From positions 1-46,004 of IMG/VR virus record IMGVR_UViG_3300031576_000842: a stretch of 46,004 nt of DNA; one strand, 5' to 3'. This stretch comes from a virus. How positions within the stretch are numbered: position 1 is the stretch's first letter; each line of letters begins with the position of its first letter. Below the pieces are notes generated by a model. That model did no database searches and was not told the DNA's origin. It worked only from the letters and a program-made list of their open reading frames with translations. Of this stretch, positions 41,223 through 46,004 are shown in pieces. Made by a program: the position numbers and the translations under genes.

Positions 41223-41343
41223 TACAATAATGGCAAATCACCTCTGCCATCGACCGTGTATCAGCGCAATCAATATGACCACAATCGACGTTCGTGCACG
41301 GACCATAATTCGTGCCTGGTGAAGATAATCGTCCGGGTGCCAT
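41110..41343 (-). CDS. Small zinc-finger protein, 77 aa
   Basis: Start at ATG 41343 (AGGTGA upstream). The protein has CTNVDCGHIDCADTR and ICHYCNEPIG, then HSSC: a two-site zinc-binding pattern (LIM- or treble-clef-like). Such proteins are common in early phage regions. It overlaps the recombinase start. A longer ORF to 41433 exists without a ribosome binding site. Confidence 0.6.
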   Translation of the reverse strand: MAPGRLSSPGTNYGPCTNVDCGHIDCADTRSMAEVICHYCNEPIGYERGFYYEHHTLVHSSCAEDSVEEDAENASAN

Positions 41344-41472
41344 CACTTCACCTCTGTCTTCACTCGGATATTCGGCACCCTTGACCCCTGCCAACGTGAC
41401 CACGAGCTCAACGTAACCATATCCAGCACCCATCCAGCATGGACAAAATAAACTCCATAATCAAATCTTTCA

Positions 41473-41721
41473 TTATTGCACCTTTTCTTCTTCTTTATCA
41501 AACTCTGCCAGCGCAGCTTCGTACATGCGCCTGCGGTGCACATCCAGATCATCATGTTGCAGGATCCTTTGCACCTCGCCCTTCGAGACGATCAAGCTTT
41601 GACCCCTGGTATTCTCGATCACCATTTTCCCTGTCAACAAAAAGCGGAAGTTATATGGCAATACCTGGCGCACCGTCCCATTCGGTCCCCCGTTCGATTC
41701 ATTGTTGTTCTCATCACTCAC
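41473..41721 (-). CDS. Hypothetical protein, 82 aa
   Basis: The ORF continues upstream to 41835, but that part overlaps the next gene in another frame. The likely start is GTG 41721, inside the overlap with the upstream gene's end. Central strands (VLPYNFRFLLTGKMVIENTRG) and an acidic helical tail are seen. Family and start uncertain. Confidence 0.45.
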   Translation of the reverse strand: MSDENNNESNGGPNGTVRQVLPYNFRFLLTGKMVIENTRGQSLIVSKGEVQRILQHDDLDVHRRRMYEAALAEFDKEEEKVQ

Positions 41722-41968
41722 CTCCAATCCAATGCACTCTGCAAACCTGGTTGTCAGGATGCACTGGATCAATACAACAACATATGGGAGACTCAGCAAT
41801 CTTCCGCTCCACGATCGACTGAGGGTGATCACCAACGAAGTTCACGCGGTAGAGATCAACACCAGGCTCGATCTCCTGCACGTGCTCGATGATCTTGGCA
41901 TCACCTTCCTTGCGGACCATCGTCAATGGATCTTCGTAGACTTCAACAATTTGATCTTTCTTGAACAT
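41714..41968 (-). CDS. Hypothetical phage protein, 84 aa
   Basis: An 84-aa protein (start ATG 41968, AAAGGAA upstream) with a first strand FKKDQIVEVYEDP and a VDLYRVNFVGD strand; the CCC near its C-terminus may bind metal. Role unknown. It is the first gene after a 240-bp leader with two hairpins. Confidence 0.55.
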   Translation of the reverse strand: MFKKDQIVEVYEDPLTMVRKEGDAKIIEHVQEIEPGVDLYRVNFVGDHPQSIVERKIAESPICCCIDPVHPDNQVCRVHWIGGE

Positions 41969-42006
41969 GATGAAATTCCTTTCTATAAAAAAATTATGAT
42001 TGCTTT

Positions 42007-42034
42007 GCCTGGGCGGCTCCCGCACCGCCCAGGC
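42007..42034. other. Hairpin in early leader
   Basis: GCCTGGGCGG / CCGCCCAGGC, 10-bp stem with an 8-nt loop. It lies about 40 nt before the 84-aa gene. A T-rich stretch (ATTTTTTT) follows only after 14 nt on the minus strand, so it is not a good terminator. Confidence 0.5.
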
Positions 42035-42155
42035 TCGACGAAAAATGGCTCTTTCTTAAAAAATTGGCACTTGAAATCTTCAATATTTTTGTTATTATTG
42101 AATCGCTAAGAGCGATGCAGGTAGAATCTGCTTTAGCAGGCATGCCACCTTACAC

Positions 42156-42187
42156 CTGTGGGAGCCAGTGCCAACTGGCTCCCACAG
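42156..42187. other. Perfect 13-bp hairpin after the Cro-position gene
   Basis: CTGTGGGAGCCAG / CTGGCTCCCACAG with loop TGCCAA, 14 nt downstream of the regulator stop (minus). It has no T-tract. It could protect or attenuate the early transcript, or be a host-type dispersed repeat. Confidence 0.6.
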
Positions 42188-42201
42188 CGTTTATTAAGCT
42201 G

Positions 42202-42510
42202 TCATCCAATGGGCTTTTTCAAAGTCCAGATCACTCCATCAGGACCCCAAATATGTGGGGATTTCACAGACAACATCTTCAAGGCAAACTGAAACCGCCT
42301 GTCACTGGCTGGATAGACACTCAAAAGGTCTTCCAGAAAATCAGTGCTAGGCGGTTTTCCATTTCTCCAGTTGATGATAGTGGCGTGACTGACCATTCCA
42401 TCCCCGTCCTTCGACAAATCCTGCATCAACCACTCGGCGAACCTCCGCAGGCTGGGTTTTCCCTGCACCTTGAGTTCCTGCTCGATAATTGCTTTGATTT
42501 CGTCGCTCAT
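42202..42510 (-). CDS. Cro-position regulator (HTH-like, 102 aa)
   Basis: The first gene of the leftward early transcript, in the position of Cro. Residues ~18-55 (SLRRFAEWLMQDLSKDG ... VSHATIINWRNGK) resemble a helix-turn-helix with a long inter-helix loop. The start ATG 42510 (GAGG upstream) is preferred over 42528. It probably binds the palindrome at 42566-42581, which lies in its own leader. Confidence 0.65.
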   Translation of the reverse strand: MSDEIKAIIEQELKVQGKPSLRRFAEWLMQDLSKDGDGMVSHATIINWRNGKPPSTDFLEDLLSVYPASDRRFQFALKMLSVKSPHIWGPDGVIWTLKKPIG

Positions 42511-42565
42511 TCTGACATCCTCTTTCAAGACACAAAATTCACAAATTGGTTACAAATCTCGTATC

Positions 42566-42581
42566 GGTCACATATGTGACC
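42566..42581. promoter_or_regulatory. Operator palindrome GGTCACATATGTGACC
   Basis: Perfect 16-bp palindrome at about +2 to +17 of the leftward promoter. A binder would block leftward transcription. Looser related half-sites (GGTTAC, GTGAC) lie nearby. Confidence 0.75.
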
Positions 42582-42589
42582 ATATTGCG

Positions 42590-42617
42590 ATTATACACAA
42601 CGTGACGAGTTTGTCAA
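42590..42617 (-). promoter_or_regulatory. Early leftward promoter
   Basis: TTGACA (42617-42612), 16-nt spacer, TATAAT (42595-42590): both hexamers perfect. It drives the Cro-position gene and probably the early operon. Confidence 0.85.
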
Positions 42618-42621
42618 GTGG

Positions 42622-42651
42622 TTGACCATGCGAAAATGTTACAGATATAAT
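42622..42651 (+). promoter_or_regulatory. Rightward repressor promoter (leaderless)
   Basis: TTGACC (42622-42627), 18-nt spacer, TATAAT (42646-42651). Transcription would start at about 42658-42659, at or next to the GTG start codon of the repressor, so the mRNA would have no 5' leader, as lambda cI from PRM. Confidence 0.75.
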
Positions 42652-42658
42652 TTCCCTA

Positions 42659-43057
42659 GTGAACGAAAAAGAGATCATCACACTTATTGAAGAAGCTCTG
42701 ATTGTTTGGCGAACCAATCAGACAAGAGCTAGAGGCAGTGTTTCCCTTAATAAATTTGCCGAAGAGATTGGCGCTAGCAGATCACTTGTTAGTATGTGGC
42801 TTTTAGGAGAAAGACCAGTCACGCTTGCTTATCGAAACAAAATTGCAAAGCCTATTGCTGATTTGGTCGGATCACGTGCTTACAAAATATTAGATGTAAT
42901 TCCTCCCAATCCCCTCCTCCAAAAAATCACTCAGGTTTTCGAGCGCATCTCTCCCGAGCACCAACAAAAACTTGCCGAAGATGCCGAACGATATGTAGAC
43001 CAGAATGAACGATCTAAGAAAGTACCTGCAAGAAGAAAGACTTCATCGCATCAATAG
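42659..43057 (+). CDS. Lysogeny repressor candidate (HTH, 132 aa)
   Basis: A 132-aa protein with an N-terminal HTH (residues ~25-60, SLNKFAEEIGASRSLVSMWLLGERP), divergent from the Cro-position gene and facing the integrase side. Its C-terminal part is helical and basic (ERYVDQNERSKKVPARRK) and has no visible LexA-type protease domain, so cleavage by RecA is not expected. The start is GTG at 42659, apparently leaderless. It is the best candidate for the prophage repressor. Confidence 0.75.
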   Translation: MNEKEIITLIEEALIVWRTNQTRARGSVSLNKFAEEIGASRSLVSMWLLGERPVTLAYRNKIAKPIADLVGSRAYKILDVIPPNPLLQKITQVFERISPEHQQKLAEDAERYVDQNERSKKVPARRKTSSHQ

Positions 43058-43268
43058 AGTCTGGCAATACCTAAAGCCCTGGCAACGCGCTGCTCTCTTC
43101 ATTCGCGCCACATGGTGGTCGTTGCCAACCCTCATTCAAATCATCGCGCACATCAAAAACCGCTGGCAAATCCGCCTTACTTACTTGTTCTATAAAGCCC
43201 ACTGGATACGCATTCCCTTCTCCCAGCGGGAGAGGGCAGGCGTCGCGCTGAGCCTGTCGAAGCGGTGA
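43005..43268 (+). CDS. Possible small protein, 87 aa
   Basis: Overlaps the repressor 3' end and contains a hydrophobic stretch (LPTLIQIIAHI). Its last ~20 residues come from the dispersed repeat at 43214. The ribosome binding site is poor. May be a membrane peptide or not a gene. Confidence 0.35.
   Translation: MNDLRKYLQEERLHRINRVWQYLKPWQRAALFIRATWWSLPTLIQIIAHIKNRWQIRLTYLFYKAHWIRIPFSQRERAGVALSLSKR
43214..43262. repeat. Dispersed repeat pair (CCCTTCTCCC hairpin and CGCTGAGCCTGTCGAAGCG)
   Basis: CCCTTCTCCCAGCGGGAGAGGG (43214 on) joined to CGTCGCGCTGAGCCTGTCGAAG. Two host-type repeat families meet here, between the repressor and the Excalibur gene. Confidence 0.7.
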
Positions 43269-43278
43269 GGAAGAAAAC

Positions 43279-43758
43279 ATGCCAATTAAACTTTCTCGCA
43301 GCCTCCTCGTTGGCGCAGGCATCATTGCATCCGTCTGCATTGTCATGGTTTGTCTGGCATTTCTCTCTGGAGCAATCATCCCCACTCCCACATCCACGCC
43401 TTCCCCGGCAATTGTTGATGTCTCCACAATCATATTTCAAACAGCCATGATGGCATCTACCCAAACAGCCCTGGTCATTCCAATAACAATGCCAACCCTC
43501 ACATCCATCCCAACGGAAACCGTCGCTCCAACTCTGACATTCACATCCACAGAAACGATCACGTCCACTGCCACTGCTACAATATTCGTCTTTATTGCAC
43601 CTACATTTGCGGCAAGCTGTCTTGCTGCCTATCCTGATTTTTGCATTACCGATAATCCCCGTCTTTCTTGTGACCAGCTCTCCAAAAATTTTACTGTCCT
43701 ATCACCTGACCCTCTTGGCTATGACCGTGATAATGACGGCATTGGTTGCGAAGGCTGA
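43279..43758 (+). CDS. Membrane-anchored Excalibur-domain protein
   Basis: A 159-aa protein: a short cytoplasmic start, one membrane helix (~9-33), a Pro/Ser/Thr-rich extracellular linker (~34-105) and a C-terminal Excalibur domain with CLAAYPDFC and DRDNDGIGCE (~145-157), a Ca2+-binding loop. It is in the lysogenic block with AGGAAG before its ATG, so it is probably expressed in the prophage state. A lysogenic-conversion or superinfection-exclusion role is possible (inference). Confidence 0.75.
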   Translation: MPIKLSRSLLVGAGIIASVCIVMVCLAFLSGAIIPTPTSTPSPAIVDVSTIIFQTAMMASTQTALVIPITMPTLTSIPTETVAPTLTFTSTETITSTATATIFVFIAPTFAASCLAAYPDFCITDNPRLSCDQLSKNFTVLSPDPLGYDRDNDGIGCEG

Positions 43759-43792
43759 TCTCGAATCTCTAATTACGAATTGTCAATTACCT

Positions 43793-43981
43793 ATGCCCTC
43801 TCCCTACCTCACCCAACTCCAAACTGACCACACAGATCTCACCCGCATTCTTCAATATCACCAAAACAACACCCATCCACGGGATACTCCTTCAGGGCGC
43901 ATCCTGCGTGGCATTTACCTGATGATCCTGGAAGATGCGCTGAAAGTGGTCAACTCATTACTTCAAATTCCCGATCTCTAA
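43793..43981 (+). CDS. Small protein upstream of integrase, 62 aa
   Basis: A 62-aa ORF whose stop (TAA 43979-43981) is immediately followed by the integrase ATG. It contains helical pairs (HTDLTRILQYHQNN and LRGIYLMILEDALKVVNSLLQI). There is no clear ribosome binding site; an upstream in-frame ATG at 43733 is an alternative. It is a candidate recombination directionality factor by position only. Confidence 0.45.
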   Translation: MPSPYLTQLQTDHTDLTRILQYHQNNTHPRDTPSGRILRGIYLMILEDALKVVNSLLQIPDL

Positions 43982-45643
43982 ATGTACCTCCCTCCCCCAT
44001 CCACTCTTCCCCCTGGCTCGATCGTGGATTCATATCGCCGCGATAGCGGTGGCATGCGTCAGGATAAATCCACTGATCAACAGCTCACCGAACTCGAAGC
44101 CTATTGCAAACAATACAACCTGATCCATCGTCATCAATTTGTAGACGAAGCCAAATCAGGGAAATCCACCGCCGGTCGCGATGACTTCAACCGCATGATC
44201 GCTGAATATGAGATCCCTGCCAACCGCCCAGCTGGTCTCTTGCTTTGGAATTATGCCCGCTTCGCCCGCGATATCGATGACGCGCAATTTAACAAGATCC
44301 GCCTTCGCCAGTGGGGCATCACTGTACATTCCCTCAACGATCAGATTCCAGAGGGTGATTATGGACGCGTGATCGAATTCCTGATCGATGTGTCCAATGA
44401 AGAAAAACGGAAACAGACCTCCATCGATGCAAAGCGCGGGCTTTGGGATCTTGTCAACACATATAAATGCGTGCCAGGCACTCCTCCACGCGGCTTCAAA
44501 CGAGAACCGGTCAACCTGGGAACACGCCGCGATAAAACAGAGCATATTGCCCACCGCTGGGTCCCCGATCCAGATTGGATTCCCAGAATCAAACGCGCCT
44601 TCCAAATGAAAGCGGAAGGCGCAACGTTGCAGCAGATCCAAAATGAGACGCATATTTACAGCTCACAAAATTCCTATCGCACGTTCTTCTCAAATGAACT
44701 TTATATTGGAATCCTTCACTTTGGCGAAAACACCGTTAAGGACTACTGCAACCCGATCATAGACCTTTCCACCTGGACTGCAGTCCAGAAACTGCAATCG
44801 CTCCATGCGGACCGTCAGAATGTCACCGCCAAAAACAATCTCCACCCTCGTCGAAAATCTGAAAGCGCTCCCTACCTGCTTTCAGGTATTGCTTTTTGCA
44901 CTCGATGCGGATCACCACTCTGGGGCATGACATCAGGTCAGCGCGACGGATCCTACTATCGTCGATACGCCTGCACCCGAGCCAGGCGAAGGCGAGACTG
45001 CGATCTTCAGCCCATCCCTGCCCGCGCCCTGGAAAATGAAGTCATCAAATCGCTCACGCACTTTTTTGAAAACCCAAATAACCTTCAAGATCTGCTCGAA
45101 GTCAGTCAACAATTCGATGCTGAATTTGTCACCAGGCAAAAGACGATTGCCAAGGAAATACAGAAGGAACTGACCACTGTCCGTCGATCCATTGCCAACG
45201 TCACAGATGCCATTGCCAAATTGAAGAACAAACAGAGCAAAGCTCTTCTTGCCAAACTTGAATCACTGGAAGGGGAAGAGACCGATCTGGAAACCCGCGT
45301 GCAAAAAGTCAATAGTCAAACGCCGGTTGCCACTCCCCCACTCACTGAAGAACAAATCCTCCTGATGTCTCAAACTCTGGTTGCCAACTTCCACACTCAA
45401 GACCTTACCACGATCCGGGGAAACATTCTTGCCACGGTCCACCAGGTCAGGGTTGATCGCACCAAATCTCATGGCTACTGCCAAATCACCCTCAAACATC
45501 GCCCTCGCTCCAGCAAGACTCCGGAAGAAAGCGGTGCTATAATTACTGCGTCTACAGTGCTCCCCTCTGTGGGGGCACAGAGTAAAGACATGCTTTTCAG
45601 TATGTCTTTTTATTTTATACCGGCGTCCCCATTGAGGGGATGA
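43982..45643 (+). CDS. int: Large serine recombinase (phage integrase)
   Basis: A 553-aa large serine integrase. The N-terminal resolvase domain has SYRRDSGG (catalytic Ser22 as counted), WNYARFARD and a conserved Q-x4-Q spacing. The recombinase domain (~160-300) follows, then a zinc ribbon with CTRCG (C306, C309) and a CDLQP region, and a long coiled coil (~370-440). It would recombine attB in tRNA-Glu with attP. The last 21 residues after the core are encoded by host DNA downstream of attR; in the excised circle the frame continues through attP for 25 codons to TGA at 1566-1568. Its ATG abuts the 62-aa stop. Confidence 0.93.
   Translation: MYLPPPSTLPPGSIVDSYRRDSGGMRQDKSTDQQLTELEAYCKQYNLIHRHQFVDEAKSGKSTAGRDDFNRMIAEYEIPANRPAGLLLWNYARFARDIDDAQFNKIRLRQWGITVHSLNDQIPEGDYGRVIEFLIDVSNEEKRKQTSIDAKRGLWDLVNTYKCVPGTPPRGFKREPVNLGTRRDKTEHIAHRWVPDPDWIPRIKRAFQMKAEGATLQQIQNETHIYSSQNSYRTFFSNELYIGILHFGENTVKDYCNPIIDLSTWTAVQKLQSLHADRQNVTAKNNLHPRRKSESAPYLLSGIAFCTRCGSPLWGMTSGQRDGSYYRRYACTRARRRRDCDLQPIPARALENEVIKSLTHFFENPNNLQDLLEVSQQFDAEFVTRQKTIAKEIQKELTTVRRSIANVTDAIAKLKNKQSKALLAKLESLEGEETDLETRVQKVNSQTPVATPPLTEEQILLMSQTLVANFHTQDLTTIRGNILATVHQVRVDRTKSHGYCQITLKHRPRSSKTPEESGAIITASTVLPSVGAQSKDMLFSMSFYFIPASPLRG
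45544..45579. other. attR (phage arm plus core)
   Basis: TACTGCGTCTA (45544-45554), then the core GTGGGGGCACA (45569-45579). The core is the second copy of the tRNA-Glu 3' end. Host DNA follows. Confidence 0.85.
45584..45617 (+). terminator. Original tRNA-Glu terminator, displaced by the prophage
   Basis: AAAGACAT (45584-45591) / ATGTCTTT (45602-45609) plus TTATTTTAT. Before integration this would have been 93 nt 3' of the tRNA start codon region, i.e. directly after the tRNA; now it lies after the integrase and overlaps its 3' end. Confidence 0.75.
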
Positions 45644-45657
45644 CACTTCAATCACAA

Positions 45658-45684
45658 AGAGACTGCATTATCTCAACAGTCTCT
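45658..45684. terminator. Possible weak bidirectional terminator
   Basis: AGAGACTG / CAGTCTCT stem with an 11-nt loop, 30 nt after the hydrolase gene's end (minus). T-rich tracts are short on both sides. Confidence 0.4.
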
Positions 45685-45715
45685 ATTCTCTAATCTCCAG
45701 TTCTCTGCTCTTTTC

Positions 45716-46003
45716 TCACGCATCCAAATGATACGTATGATATGAATTCTGGCAGGGATTGCCCCACGCAATGTGCATCTCGCGGGCGGTCAGGTCGATC
45801 ACCATCGCGGTAATGGTGCTCTCGCGATCCATTGGGTTAATGCCTTCGATGTTGTGATTGCAGATCGAGTTGGGAAGGTTGACGTGATCCTTTTGAATGG
45901 CTTGCAATGTCTTGATCGTGTGTGAGGAGTTTTGCCTTAATAAGCGATTGGCTCGGAAGTATCGCACGCGGGAGGAGATCAGCTCTTCGGGTTCATCCTC
46001 GAT
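45716..46003 (-). CDS. C45/AAT-type autoproteolytic acyltransferase/hydrolase, C-terminal part
   Basis: The open frame runs off the right edge, so only the last ~95 residues are visible. NHNIEG, then STITAMVIDLTAREMHIAWGNPC and YHTYHLDA, is the C-terminal pattern of peptidase C45 (acyl-CoA:6-aminopenicillanic acid acyltransferase-like) proteins. The catalytic N-terminal part is outside. Host gene. Confidence 0.5.
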   Translation of the reverse strand: MEDEPEELISSRVRYFRANRLLRQNSSHTIKTLQAIQKDHVNLPNSICNHNIEGINPMDRESTITAMVIDLTAREMHIAWGNPCQNSYHTYHLDA

Positions 46004-46004
46004 C

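Larger units (their letters stand above)
1482..45579. mobile_element. Integrated tailed phage (siphovirus-like prophage, ~44 kb)
   Basis: The element is bounded by an 11-bp direct repeat (GTGGGGGCACA) at the 3' end of tRNA-Glu and just inside the end of a large serine recombinase gene. Between the repeats lie complete lysogeny, replication, lysis, packaging, head and tail modules with no obvious frame disruptions in essential genes, so the prophage may be inducible. All genes except the repressor-to-integrase block point leftward. Confidence 0.93.

Noticed and set aside
41343-41555. Minus-strand ORF of 70 aa between two small genes
   Set aside because: The start overlaps the 82-aa gene, and the region 41344-41472 has no ribosome binding site in this frame; a 21-codon frame from 41473 is equally possible.
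42156-42187. Intrinsic terminator after the Cro-position gene
   Set aside because: Perfect stem but no T-tract on the minus strand, so it is listed only as a hairpin.

Overview
The window is a bacterial chromosome segment carrying one complete-looking integrated tailed phage of about 44 kb, flanked by short stretches of host DNA. Host genes on the left (a 5'-truncated signal peptidase I, a YgiT-type zinc-finger protein, an unknown 180-aa protein, tRNA-Glu) and on the right (the 3' end of a C45/AAT-like autoproteolytic hydrolase), together with the dispersed GC-rich hairpin repeats, remind me of an Anaerolineae-type Chloroflexota genome. That taxonomic call is an inference from recall, not a search.

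Boundaries. The prophage lies between two copies of GTGGGGGCACA (1482-1492, the 3' end of tRNA-Glu, and 45569-45579). Joining the phage-side flanks recreates an attP of about 53 bp bounded by a perfect 11-bp inverted repeat (45544-45554 and 1499-1509). The large serine recombinase at 43982-45643 runs across attR, so its C-terminus changes with integration. The native tRNA-Glu terminator is now at 45584-45617, 44 kb away from its tRNA.

Layout of the prophage. Nearly everything is transcribed leftward. A divergent switch at 42566-42660 has a perfect-consensus leftward promoter, a 16-bp palindromic operator and a rightward promoter that appears to make a leaderless repressor mRNA. To its right are the repressor (42659), an Excalibur-domain surface protein, a 62-aa protein and the serine integrase. 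To its left are the Cro-position regulator, small proteins, a tyrosine recombinase, a Topo mini-A-like protein, a GIY-YIG protein, a CHC2/Toprim primase-helicase with an iteron cluster behind it (34268-34453), a five-gene membrane plus actin-like segregation module (31207-34103), a DnaJ-domain protein, a Pol-beta-like nucleotidyltransferase, small unknowns and a degenerate HNH protein.

Late region. Two strong leftward promoters (26602-26629 and 26495-26523) are followed by a strong terminator (26397-26429) and then the lysis genes, TerS and TerL. This is the order of lambda pR'-tR'-S-R-Rz-Nu1-A and suggests antitermination control. Downstream come portal, MuF-ADP-ribosyltransferase, protease with an internally started scaffold, decoration protein, HK97-type capsid protein, an acidic-repeat protein, head-tail joining proteins, tail tube, frameshifted tail chaperones G/GT (slippery A AAA AAC), tape measure, and tail-tip/receptor-binding proteins, ending in a terminator at 1546-1576. 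No sheath gene is seen, so a siphovirus is expected.

Most noteworthy: the membrane-linked actin module between iterons and a two-copy direct repeat; an interlocked inverted-repeat element at 27565-27770; the integration-dependent integrase C-terminus; the lambda-like promoter-terminator leader; and at least a dozen same-orientation hairpin repeats, several of them in frame inside virion genes.
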